A stretch of DNA of 27,198 bases from Candidatus Uhrbacteria bacterium (lineage in GTDB: Bacteria > Patescibacteriota > Patescibacteriia > UBA9934 > UBA10169). The stretch lies in NCBI GenBank assembly GCA_003505155.1, contig DNYJ01000036.1, forward strand, positions 392-27,589. The letters run 5' to 3'. The stretch's first letter is position 1; every line of letters begins with the position of its first letter. The notes under the pieces are model-generated. The model saw nothing but the letters and a program-made list of their open reading frames with translations. It ran no database searches and was not told the origin of the DNA. The position numbers and the translations under genes were made by a program. Shown here piece by piece: positions 8,791-16,119 of the stretch.

Positions 8791-8804
8791 CGAACCCTCG
8801 TTTT
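8791..8804 (+). promoter_or_regulatory. Possible LexA (SOS) operator upstream of recA
   Basis: CGAAC-CCTC-GTTTT resembles the Gram-positive type SOS box CGAAC-N4-GTTCG, with mismatches at the last two bases. It sits where a -35 for the TATGAT box at 8829 would be, which suits repression. No lexA gene is in the window, so this is only a candidate. Confidence 0.25.
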
Positions 8805-8825
8805 TATTTTCCCTTTTGTGCCTCG

Positions 8826-8834
8826 TGTTATGAT
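8826..8834 (+). promoter_or_regulatory. Candidate extended -10 promoter of recA (P1)
   Basis: TGTTATGAT matches an extended -10 (TGN plus TATGAT). A transcript would start near 8841 and have a leader of ~68 nt. There is no clear -35. Confidence 0.45.
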
Positions 8835-8849
8835 GTGGAAACAATTTTG

Positions 8850-8877
8850 TTGTAAAACCGCCAAGACGCGCTACACT
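8850..8877 (+). promoter_or_regulatory. Candidate second recA promoter (P2)
   Basis: TTGTAA (8850-8855), a 16-bp spacer and TACACT (8872-8877). The leader would be ~25 nt, pyrimidine-rich and without an SD before the recA ATG. Confidence 0.45.
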
Positions 8878-8908
8878 TAATCAACTTCCCTCCATTTTAT
8901 TTTCTTTT

Positions 8909-9937
<1,029 letters not shown>

Positions 9938-9940
9938 TCC

Positions 9941-10600
9941 ATGACCAAGCGCGAAGCGTACAAAGAAGTTCTTCGACGATTGCGGCAACGTTACAAGAAG
10001 ACCGACGAGACATTTGTCGTCTGGACAACGCCGCTTGAACTTGTGGTAGGCACGGTCCTCTCGGCGCAGTGCACCGACAAGCGGGTAAATCTCGTAACAA
10101 AAAATCTCTTCAAGAACTATAAGACCGCCAAAGACTACGCCAAGGCGGATTTGGGAACGCTCAAACGCGAAATCTACTCCATCGGTTTTTACAATTCCAA
10201 AGCCAAGTACCTCAAAGGGATCGGAGCGCGTCTGCTCAAGGCTTATGACGGAAAGGTGCCAAAAACGCTCGACGATCTCCTCACGCTTCCCGGCGTCTCG
10301 CGCAAGACCGCCAATCTCATCATGGCCAAAGCGTGGGGCAAACCCACCGGTGTGGCCGTGGACACGCATGTGCGCCGCGTCGCACCGCGTCTTGGGTGGA
10401 CTAAAGAGACGAATAATGTGGCCAAGATCGAACGAGATCTCAACACCCTCCTCGATTCCAAAGATTACTTGGCTATCAACGAACACCTCATCATGCTTGG
10501 TCGAGATCTCTGTAAATCCACCCCCAACTGCGCCGCATGCCCCTTGCAAGACATCTGCCCGACGGGAAGGAGAAACCTCAAATCGAAAAGCGGGTACTAA
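9941..10600 (+). CDS. nth: Endonuclease III (DNA glycosylase/AP lyase)
   Basis: A 219-aa base-excision-repair enzyme that removes oxidised pyrimidines and nicks abasic sites. The helix-hairpin-helix LLTLPGVSRKTANLIMAKAW carries the catalytic Lys (in SRKTA), and VAVDTHVRRVAPRLGW carries the catalytic Asp (VDTH). The C-terminal 4Fe-4S loop is C-KSTPN-C-AA-C-PLQDI-C, a CX5CX2CX5C spacing rather than the CX6CX2CX5C of E. coli. It follows recA by 3 nt with no SD, suggesting translation by reinitiation. Its stop codon lies inside the hairpin at 10588-10607. The family assignment is firm. Confidence 0.95.
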   Translation: MTKREAYKEVLRRLRQRYKKTDETFVVWTTPLELVVGTVLSAQCTDKRVNLVTKNLFKNYKTAKDYAKADLGTLKREIYSIGFYNSKAKYLKGIGARLLKAYDGKVPKTLDDLLTLPGVSRKTANLIMAKAWGKPTGVAVDTHVRRVAPRLGWTKETNNVAKIERDLNTLLDSKDYLAINEHLIMLGRDLCKSTPNCAACPLQDICPTGRRNLKSKSGY

Positions 10601-10607
10601 CCCGCTT
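10588..10607 (-). terminator. Hairpin between converging nth and efp
   Basis: AAGCGGGT and ACCCGCTT form a perfect 8-bp stem with a 4-nt loop. On the minus strand it is followed by TTCGATTT, a modest T-rich tail, so it should end the rpsF-ssb-rpsR-epmA-efp transcript. On the plus strand the tail (CGCTATAG) is poor. It overlaps the nth stop codon. Confidence 0.55.
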
Positions 10608-10635
10608 CGCTATAGTCATCGACAGCGCTAGATAT

Positions 10636-11202
10636 TCAATTATTCACCCGCTCGGAATAAGCCCCTGTATCCGTGTTCACAAGAATTTTTTCTCCGTCTT
10701 TGATAAAAATGGGGACTTGGACTTTGAGGTCGTTGTCCATGACGGCTTCCTTCGTGACATTCCCAGACGCAGTATCTCCCTTGACCGCCGGCGGAGCAGA
10801 CGCAATGGTGTACTCGATTTTTTTTGGGAGCGCGACCGCAAGCGCGCGGCCTTCGTGCATGGACACCGTTACTTCGAGACCCTCCTTGAGGTACGGCACG
10901 CTTTCCTCGATCAGCTCTTTTGAAATTTCCACCTGCTCATAGCTCTGCGTATCCATAAACGTGTACAGCTGTCCGTCCGTGAACAGATACTGCATCTTGA
11001 GATACATCACTTCTTCAAACTCAAGCGTCTCCGACGACTTGAAATTATTTTCCACGACTTTACCCGTTTGGATATTTTTCATGCGCGTGCGCACGAACGA
11101 GCCTCCCTTGCCGGGAGCAACCCGCTGGAAACTCACAACGACCCACAAAGCGCCTTCGTAGCGGATGACCGTGCCGTTTTTGATATCGTTGGGGGATGAC
11201 AT
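10636..11202 (-). CDS. efp: Elongation factor P
   Basis: A 188-aa EF-P, which helps ribosomes through polyproline stretches. The N-terminal KOW-like domain has the tip loop VAPGKGGSF with the modifiable lysine at position 32 (equivalent to E. coli K34), then TRMKNIQTGKVVENNFKSSE. The two OB domains follow, with VMYLKMQYLFTDGQLYTFMD and the C-terminal signature VPIFIKDGEKILVNTDTGAY. It lies 26 nt after the gene for its probable modifying enzyme, EpmA. The proline-rich C-terminal part of S6 in the same operon is a natural EF-P client. No SD precedes the ATG. Confidence 0.97.
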   Translation of the reverse strand: MSSPNDIKNGTVIRYEGALWVVVSFQRVAPGKGGSFVRTRMKNIQTGKVVENNFKSSETLEFEEVMYLKMQYLFTDGQLYTFMDTQSYEQVEISKELIEESVPYLKEGLEVTVSMHEGRALAVALPKKIEYTIASAPPAVKGDTASGNVTKEAVMDNDLKVQVPIFIKDGEKILVNTDTGAYSERVNN

Positions 11203-11228
11203 AAGAAGGTTGAGAAAGTCTAAGAGGT

Positions 11229-12242
11229 CTAAGAAGTTGAAGGGGGACCGAAAAGGCGAACGGGAGGGAAGAGAAGAATTTCATCCAAAGACTTCGCTCC
11301 GAGGAGGGTCATGAGGAGACGATCCACGCCCAAAGCATTGCCAAAGGTCGGATTTTGGACGGATGGTAGCAGGCGCAGAAGCTCCTCGTCAATCGGGAAC
11401 ACCGTTTTTCCAAGCCGTTCCCTTTCGGCGCGTTCACACTCGAACCGCCGGCGCTGTTCGTCCGCGTCGGTCAGTTCTGTAAACGCGTTGCACAATTCGA
11501 GCGTGCCGGAAAAAAGTTCGAAGCGTTCGGCGTAAACGCCGTCAGGACACGGACGTGAGAGCGCCGCTTGCGGAAGAGGGTAATCGCAGATGACGGTGGC
11601 TCGATCCGTCGGCAGAGTTGGCTCGATCTTCGCAAGATACAGACGGTAAAACACATCTGACCAGCTGTCACTTTCATGCGTATGGATGTCAAGCCGCCGC
11701 GCCCGCGCAAGAAGCTCCTCGCGCGTACGCAATCCGACCTGCTCCACACCGAGGTTCTCGGCGAATAATTCCTCCATCCGCTTCACTTCCCATTCCTTCA
11801 AGAGAGGGTGTTCGACGACGTTGAGCGCGGTGGCAACCGCAAGGATCAGCTCGCGGGTTTGCCGCATGCCGGAACGATAATCCGCCCCGGCCTCATACCA
11901 CTCGACCATCGTGAACTCCGAAACATGGCGTTCGTCCCATGCCTCTTCGTCACGAAACACTTTGTTAAGCGAAAAAATTTTTTTCATCCCCGATCCAAGA
12001 AGCTTCTTTAAGCTGTACTCCGGGGAGGTGATGAGAGCCGCTTTGCCACCAGCTTTGAGCCGTACCTCAAGCGGAGAGAGCGCCGGATCCATGTCGGGAC
12101 TTGCGACAAGGAGCGGTGTTTCGACCTCCACGAAATCGCGAGAGACAAAAAAGAATCGGATGGCGGAGAGAGCGTCCATCCGAATCTTTGCGATCTGCGG
12201 TGAGCGAAGCTGAACCGTCGAGATCGTCTCGGCTGACTTCAT
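11229..12242 (-). CDS. epmA: EF-P lysyl-ligase EpmA (lysyl-tRNA synthetase paralogue)
   Basis: A 337-aa class II synthetase core without the N-terminal anticodon-binding OB domain of LysRS, the hallmark of EpmA/GenX/PoxA. Visible motifs are VETPLLVASPDMDPALSPLE, LITSPEYSLKKLLGSGMKKI, motif 2 FRDEEAWDERHVSEFTMVEW, AERFELFSGTLELCNAFTEL and motif 3 NALGVDRLLMTLLGA. In E. coli EpmA attaches beta-lysine, made by the aminomutase EpmB, to the EF-P lysine; no epmB is in this window. The start at 12242 is one base after the rpsR stop, and efp follows after 26 nt, so enzyme and substrate are co-encoded. A divergent LysRS is the alternative but the missing OB domain argues against it. Confidence 0.9.
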   Translation of the reverse strand: MKSAETISTVQLRSPQIAKIRMDALSAIRFFFVSRDFVEVETPLLVASPDMDPALSPLEVRLKAGGKAALITSPEYSLKKLLGSGMKKIFSLNKVFRDEEAWDERHVSEFTMVEWYEAGADYRSGMRQTRELILAVATALNVVEHPLLKEWEVKRMEELFAENLGVEQVGLRTREELLARARRLDIHTHESDSWSDVFYRLYLAKIEPTLPTDRATVICDYPLPQAALSRPCPDGVYAERFELFSGTLELCNAFTELTDADEQRRRFECERAERERLGKTVFPIDEELLRLLPSVQNPTFGNALGVDRLLMTLLGAKSLDEILLFPPVRLFGPPSTS

Positions 12243-12243
12243 A

Positions 12244-12483
12244 TCAATTGACGACGAACGGAAGAAGAGCCATGAGACGCGCCTTCTTGATCGCCCCAGA
12301 AAGCTTGCGCTGATGGAAGGAGCACACGCTTGAACGCTTGCGCGCCACAATTTTTCCGTAGGAAGAAATGTAGCGTTGCAGAAGTTTCGTGTTCTTATAA
12401 TCAACGTGATCGGTGTTGTTGACGCAGAACAGGCAGGGGCGTTCCCTTTTGAGCTTGGGAGTCGAGGATTTCTTTTGCATCAT
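12244..12483 (-). CDS. rpsR: Ribosomal protein S18
   Basis: A 79-aa small-subunit protein that binds 16S rRNA together with S6. The core reads VDYKNTKLLQRYISSYGKIV, then HQRKLSGAIKKARLMALLPF. It carries CLFC near residue 30 and a CSFH pair further on, consistent with the zinc-binding (C+) form of S18 rather than the cysteine-poor E. coli form. The start ATG-ATG at 12483/12480 follows the ssb stop by one base, and its TGA stop precedes epmA by one base. The rpsF-ssb-rpsR order is the classic bacterial arrangement. Confidence 0.96.
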   Translation of the reverse strand: MMQKKSSTPKLKRERPCLFCVNNTDHVDYKNTKLLQRYISSYGKIVARKRSSVCSFHQRKLSGAIKKARLMALLPFVVN

Positions 12484-12484
12484 A

Positions 12485-12949
12485 TTAGAACGGGATGTCT
12501 TCAAGTTTAATATCGTCAATGCCGTCAGAGGCAGTCACTGGACTCGAAGCGGCCGGAGAAGATGACACGGAAGCAGGAGAAAATGGAATGTCGGAGGAAG
12601 AAGACCCGCCTGGCGAAGGCCGGCCGAGCATCACCATGTTTTCGGTGATGATTTCGGTGGTGCGGCGTTTCTGTCCGTCCTGGCCTTCCCAGTCGCGGGT
12701 GCGGAGCCGTCCTTCAATATAGACTTTGCTTCCCTTGCGCAGATACTGCGCGCAGATTTCCGCCACGCGGCCCCATGCCACGACGTTGTGAAATTCCACT
12801 TCTTCCTGTTTCGCGCCGGACGCATCCTTCCAGACGCGGTTGGTGGCAACACCAAACGAGGTGACGCTTTGACCGCTCCCCGTCTGCCGCAGTTCCGGAT
12901 CGCGAGTCATGTTTCCAATGATTTGAGCGCGATTGAGTGAACTTGCCAT
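12485..12949 (-). CDS. ssb: Single-stranded DNA-binding protein
   Basis: A 154-aa SSB. The N-terminal OB fold (1-110) contains NRAQIIGNMTRDPELRQTGS, VEFHNVVAWGRVAEICAQYL, KGSKVYIEGRLRTRDWEGQD and ITENMVMLG. A Ser/Pro-rich linker follows, and the acidic tip is DIKLEDIPF, the standard docking peptide for replication and repair partners. It lies between rpsF and rpsR as in many bacteria, where SSB is made together with the S6/S18 pair. No SD precedes the ATG. Confidence 0.97.
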   Translation of the reverse strand: MASSLNRAQIIGNMTRDPELRQTGSGQSVTSFGVATNRVWKDASGAKQEEVEFHNVVAWGRVAEICAQYLRKGSKVYIEGRLRTRDWEGQDGQKRRTTEIITENMVMLGRPSPGGSSSSDIPFSPASVSSSPAASSPVTASDGIDDIKLEDIPF

Positions 12950-12968
12950 ACAAAGAATCCGTCAAAGA

Positions 12969-13457
12969 TTAGATGTTTTCGAGTGTATCATCCTTCAGAA
13001 TCTCATCCAACTTTTTGTCGAGCTCTTCAACGCTCATCTTTGGAGCGAAAACCGTGGGGGGAGGCGGGGGCAATTCGCGTCTTGGAGCGCGAGGGCGCGG
13101 CGAGGATGGACGTTCGCGTTCGGAGAGTGGATACACGTAGGGCTGAAGTTCGAAGGCGGCCTGTGCTTCCACTTCGGTCATGGAGATCATCATGTGGCGC
13201 AAAATCTCCACTCCCATTTCAAGACGAAGGATGCGCTCCACCTTCAAAATCGCCGGCGGCGGGAGCGTAAGGTGCATAAGAACATACGTCCCATGCTTCT
13301 GTTTTTTAATTGGGTAGGCTAGAGGCTGTTTCGTGAGCACGTCGTGCTTTTTCACTTCGCCGCCTTCGCCCGTTACGAGCGCTTCCACCTTATTCATGAC
13401 CTCCTTAACCTGTGGGTCGGTGAACGCTGGAGAAACGATATAAAGGAGTTCGTACAT
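12969..13457 (-). CDS. rpsF: Ribosomal protein S6
   Basis: A 162-aa S6, longer than the usual 95-135. The first ~95 residues are the S6 ferredoxin-like fold (MYELLYIVSPAFTDPQVKEV, LAYPIKKQKHGTYVLMHLTL, then ILRLEMGVEILRHMMI). A Pro/Arg-rich extension (RPSSPRPRAPRRELPPPPP) and a terminal acidic helix, MSVEELDKKLDEILKDD, follow. The extension contains a run of five prolines, which would need EF-P, encoded in the same operon. Start chosen at MYELL; an in-frame ATG at 13490 lies inside the structured leader and is less likely. It is the first gene of the operon, 19 nt before ssb. Confidence 0.96.
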   Translation of the reverse strand: MYELLYIVSPAFTDPQVKEVMNKVEALVTGEGGEVKKHDVLTKQPLAYPIKKQKHGTYVLMHLTLPPPAILKVERILRLEMGVEILRHMMISMTEVEAQAAFELQPYVYPLSERERPSSPRPRAPRRELPPPPPTVFAPKMSVEELDKKLDEILKDDTLENI

Positions 13458-13464
13458 AGTGTTG

Positions 13465-13496
13465 GTCCCGCTTGGTGTCGGGACATCCAAATGGAT
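13465..13496 (-). promoter_or_regulatory. Structured rpsF leader, candidate S6:S18 autoregulatory RNA
   Basis: Between the predicted start site (~13517) and the rpsF ATG lie two adjacent hairpins: ATCC-ATTT-GGAT (13496-13485) and GTCCCG-ACACCAAG-CGGGAC (13484-13465). Many bacteria have an S6:S18-binding RNA in the rpsF leader that mimics the 16S site with a CCG feature. The position and the CCG-containing stem fit that idea, but I cannot confirm the motif by eye. Confidence 0.4.
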
Positions 13497-13523
13497 ATGG
13501 ACAACTTATGATTTACGGCCGGC

Positions 13524-13552
13524 AGTGTAACCCGCAAGACCCCTTTCGTCAA
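13524..13552 (-). promoter_or_regulatory. Promoter of the rpsF-ssb-rpsR-epmA-efp operon
   Basis: On the minus strand TTGACG (13552-13547), a 17-bp spacer and TACACT (13529-13524), a near-consensus housekeeping promoter. It gives a leader of ~60 nt before rpsF. Confidence 0.75.
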
Positions 13553-13787
13553 ACATGTCTGGTAACGACGTTACTAGAAGCCCCTATAAACACTGACGTT
13601 TGCAGGAGCTTAACTCCATGAGAGAGCCTTCTAAACATTTAATGAAATGTTTAATTGTGTTGTGACTGACAGGTGTATTCTGGAGGGCTAAGGTGGCGAG
13701 ACGAAAGGAGAGACCCATGTCCGATAACGAACTCCATCAGAGATAGGCGGACGTTGCGCGTTGGACGGACGTTGCAGGCAACGTCCT
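13553..13787 (+). other. Gene-free stretch with hairpins and tiny SD-preceded frames
   Basis: No recognisable gene. It holds a 9-bp AT hairpin (TAAACATTT 13632-13640 / AAATGTTTA 13645-13653), GTAACG-A-CGTTAC near 13562, and a GC hairpin GGACGTTG/CAACGTCC (13767-13786). The left arm of that hairpin belongs to a direct repeat, CGGACGTTGC at 13748 and 13766. Two tiny frames follow SD-like sequences: 13618-13665 (MREPSKHLMKCLIVL after GGAG) and 13717-13746 (MSDNELHQR after AAAGGAG). They may be chance or remnants of transferred DNA; neither is annotated as a gene. Confidence 0.35.
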
Positions 13788-13815
13788 TACTGCCTACTGG
13801 CTACTCCCTACTGCC
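13788..13815 (+). repeat. Heptad tandem repeat in the methyltransferase promoter
   Basis: Four consecutive 7-mers: TACTGCC, TACTGGC, TACTCCC, TACTGCC. They end immediately before TTTGC and the -10 box, in the same register as the array before ftsK (5696-5730). Confidence 0.8.
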
Positions 13816-13817
13816 TT

Positions 13818-13826
13818 TGCTACACT
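13818..13826 (+). promoter_or_regulatory. Extended -10 promoter of the methyltransferase gene
   Basis: TGCTACACT is an extended -10 (TGN plus TACACT) ending 8 nt before the ATG at 13835, so the mRNA should be leaderless or nearly so. No -35 hexamer is seen; heptads take its place. Confidence 0.7.
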
Positions 13827-13834
13827 TTCGTCAC

Positions 13835-14965
13835 ATGCATTTCTTCATTCCCGGTACGCATCCTGAATTGTCGAAGGCGGAGCTGATCGCCCTCGACCCT
13901 TCCCTCTCCTTTTCTGTTTCTACTGACGAGGTTCTTGTCGGAGAGCTTTCACGTCCGGCGGGAGAGGTTCTGAACGCTTCGGCCGGCATCGTGAAGGCTG
14001 GAGTGATTTTCTCAGCCGTTGAAACCTATGACAAAAAAACCATCGCTTCCATTCTTGCCGCCACGATCGAGCCGGGGAGAGGGAAACTCCACATCGGCGT
14101 CTCCGTCTATGATGGTGATAACGCGACATTTCGAGATGTCCAAAAAGACAGCTCACGTCTCGGATTGGAGCTCAAGTCATTCTTGAAAGAGAGCGGCCGG
14201 AGCGTGCGCCTTGTTACAAGCCGTGAGCCGACGCTTTCGACAGTTGTTGTTCAAAAAAATCATCTGCTCAAGAGCGGCGTCGAGTTTGTGCTTGTCGTCA
14301 CGCCAGAAAAAATCCTCTTGGGAGAAACAACCTTCGTGCAGGACTTCGAAGCATGGGGAACGCGCGACTACGGACGGCCGGCGCGCGATGCGAAATCGGG
14401 CATGCTCCCGCCCAAGCTCGCCCGCCTGATGGTGAATCTCACCCAAGTGAACCCAAGGGGAGCGCGGCTCTGGGATCCCTTCTGCGGCTCGGGGACAATT
14501 CTCATGGAGGCCGCCTTGCTCGGTTGTACACAGATCGTGGGAAGTGATCTCTCCGAGAAAGCGGTTGCTGACACGGAACGTAACATGCGCTGGTTGGAAC
14601 ACCATGAAAAGACTGGATCAGAAGTCACAACTCTTGTTCACGACGCAAGAGAACCTCTTCCGGAAGAACTCGGAACTTTTGAACTGATTGTCGCAGAAGG
14701 CTACCTCGGACCTTCACGCCGACTCAATCCAGAAGAAGCTTCCCGAGAAATCGAGGAGCTTTACCAAGAGTCCCTCCCACAAATCCTCTCAAAACTGAAC
14801 GCATCTGGCACAGCTATCATCGCCATCCCCTTTTTCCAAACGGGGCAGAAAAAACAGTTCCTACACATTGAAACTCCAAAGGGCTTTACCATGGAGCGGG
14901 GACTTCTTTACGCAAGACCTCATCAACGCATCGGTCGTGAGATTTTAAAACTGCGCCGAAAATAA
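13835..14965 (+). CDS. Trm11-like RNA guanine-N2 methyltransferase
   Basis: A 376-aa protein. An N-terminal THUMP-like RNA-binding half (about 1-180) precedes a Rossmann methyltransferase domain with the SAM-binding motif LWDPFCGSGTILMEAALLGC and acidic motif GSDLSEKAV. Related Trm11/Trm-G10 enzymes methylate guanosine 10 of tRNA. Between the halves is FEAWGTRDYGRPARDAKSGM, which matches the conserved R-D..RP..D..sG block of the family. Catalytic motif IV, normally (D/N)PP(Y/F), reads here VAEGYLGP, so the chemistry or the exact substrate is uncertain. ATG 13835 is chosen because of the promoter 8 nt upstream; the frame is open further upstream but that part is repeat and promoter sequence. 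Confidence 0.75.
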   Translation: MHFFIPGTHPELSKAELIALDPSLSFSVSTDEVLVGELSRPAGEVLNASAGIVKAGVIFSAVETYDKKTIASILAATIEPGRGKLHIGVSVYDGDNATFRDVQKDSSRLGLELKSFLKESGRSVRLVTSREPTLSTVVVQKNHLLKSGVEFVLVVTPEKILLGETTFVQDFEAWGTRDYGRPARDAKSGMLPPKLARLMVNLTQVNPRGARLWDPFCGSGTILMEAALLGCTQIVGSDLSEKAVADTERNMRWLEHHEKTGSEVTTLVHDAREPLPEELGTFELIVAEGYLGPSRRLNPEEASREIEELYQESLPQILSKLNASGTAIIAIPFFQTGQKKQFLHIETPKGFTMERGLLYARPHQRIGREILKLRRK

Positions 14966-14970
14966 GAAGA

Positions 14971-15013
14971 GGGTGCTACATTTGTAGACACCCACGAGAC
15001 GGCCATTGGCCGT
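14971..15013. other. Two palindromes after the methyltransferase gene
   Basis: The first, GGGTGCTACATTTGTAGACACCC (14971-14993, described by arms GGGTG/CACCC and CTACA/TGTAG), contains TACANNTGTA, the consensus of CopY/BlaI-type operators, though no such regulator is nearby. The second, ACGGCC-ATT-GGCCGT (14999-15013), is a perfect 6-bp hairpin. Neither has a T tract. They may stop transcription poorly, or mark the left edge of the hydroxylase cassette. Confidence 0.35.
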
Positions 15014-15088
15014 AAGGAAAAGAAGGAAACTCTCGAGAAATGAAGGACCCCACCCCGATGAACATCGAAGCATGGTCTGTGAGATAAG

Positions 15089-15102
15089 ACTCCCGAAGGA
15101 GC
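15089..15102 (-). terminator. Weak hairpin after the hydroxylase operon
   Basis: On the minus strand GCTCC-TTCG-GGAGT forms a short stem capped by a stable UUCG tetraloop, followed by CTTATCT. It begins ~7 nt after the last stop of the molybdenum hydroxylase operon. The T tract is imperfect, so termination is only suggested. Confidence 0.4.
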
Positions 15103-15108
15103 AAGAAT

Positions 15109-16119
15109 TCAGTTATCTGAACGAACGAGTTCGGTGAGCGCGCGCGCGACGTGAACGCCCGCGACGCGAGCACGCCAGCTCTGGAAAGAGGGGTCGCCCT
15201 GGATGTTCGTCATGGGCTTCACGCCCGCCTCGACCGTGTGTGCAATCTCCGCGATGCGATCCAGTGTGAGGTTGCCCCCGACATGGAAGCGCATGACGCG
15301 AGGCTTCGGACGCACGGAGGAGACGACGATCGTGACCTCCTCACAGCCAAGAGGCGTGAACTGACCTCCCACCGCGAGCGAGATCTGTGGGAAGTCGAAA
15401 GCCCGACGCGGGGCAATCTTCTCGTAACTTGCCCTGAACCCTTCCTTGAGTGAAGGGAGTATGATCCCCCAAATGAAGGCGCCGTCCGGAAGGCCCAGGT
15501 GAGGTCCGAACAGACCGTCCCCCGTGAAGACACCCGCAATCGGCATCTGCCCCACACCTTCGAGCGTCTCGTACTCGACGAGAGCACCATAGAGCAGGAA
15601 CGGAGCGACCGTGTCTCCAGCACGTCGCGCGACGCAACGAGACGAACTGCCCGTCACGTGACAGACCGTTCCTTCGGCCTTGAGACATCCGCCGAGCGCT
15701 TCGCGCCACAGCGGGTCCTGATTGTAGTAGTGGCACCGGGTATCGAGCGCGAGGTTGCCCCCGATCGTACCCACCTGTCGATGTTGAGGCGCCCCCACAA
15801 GACCGGCCGATTCTGCAAGTGCAGGGAAGCAGGCTCGAAGAAGCCCTTCTTTGCCTGACACTTCCGCGAGCGTGGCAAGTGCCCCAACGCGAAGAGTTCC
15901 ATCTCCTTCCCACCCGACAGCGCGAAGATCGTTCGCAGGAAGTCGTGTGAGGTCGATGAGAACCGGAGCCGTGGGGCCGAGACCACTCTTCAGGTTGTAG
16001 TAGAGATCCGTTCCGCCGGCCACGAAAAGACCATCTCTGGGGTGATCCGCCTTCATGGAGAGAGCCTCTCTCACGCAACGAGGAGCAAGGTAACGAGTCC
16101 CTGCGGGAAGCGGGCGCAT
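15109..16119 (-). CDS. FAD subunit of a molybdenum hydroxylase, 4-hydroxybenzoyl-CoA reductase type
   Basis: A 336-aa FAD-binding subunit of the xanthine oxidase family. FAD motifs are VAGGTDLYYNL (33-43) and VGTIGGNLALDTR (116-128). Right after these come four cysteines at 129, 145, 153 and 162 (RCHYYNQ, GGCLK, TVCHV, SRCVA). Their 16/8/9 spacing equals what I recall for the extra 4Fe-4S cluster of 4-hydroxybenzoyl-CoA reductase beta (HcrB); xanthine and CO dehydrogenase FAD subunits lack it. In HcrB this cluster passes electrons towards the Mo site for reductive dehydroxylation. The start overlaps the upstream stop by one base (TGATG) and has a strong AAGGAGG SD, so the subunits are coupled. 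Substrate is unproven. Confidence 0.85.
   Translation of the reverse strand: MRPLPAGTRYLAPRCVREALSMKADHPRDGLFVAGGTDLYYNLKSGLGPTAPVLIDLTRLPANDLRAVGWEGDGTLRVGALATLAEVSGKEGLLRACFPALAESAGLVGAPQHRQVGTIGGNLALDTRCHYYNQDPLWREALGGCLKAEGTVCHVTGSSSRCVARRAGDTVAPFLLYGALVEYETLEGVGQMPIAGVFTGDGLFGPHLGLPDGAFIWGIILPSLKEGFRASYEKIAPRRAFDFPQISLAVGGQFTPLGCEEVTIVVSSVRPKPRVMRFHVGGNLTLDRIAEIAHTVEAGVKPMTNIQGDPSFQSWRARVAGVHVARALTELVRSDN

Noticed and set aside
13673..13834. N-terminal extension of the methyltransferase (54 extra codons)
   Set aside because: This part consists of the GC hairpin, heptad repeats and the -10 box, and starting at 13835 gives a normal THUMP-type N-terminus.
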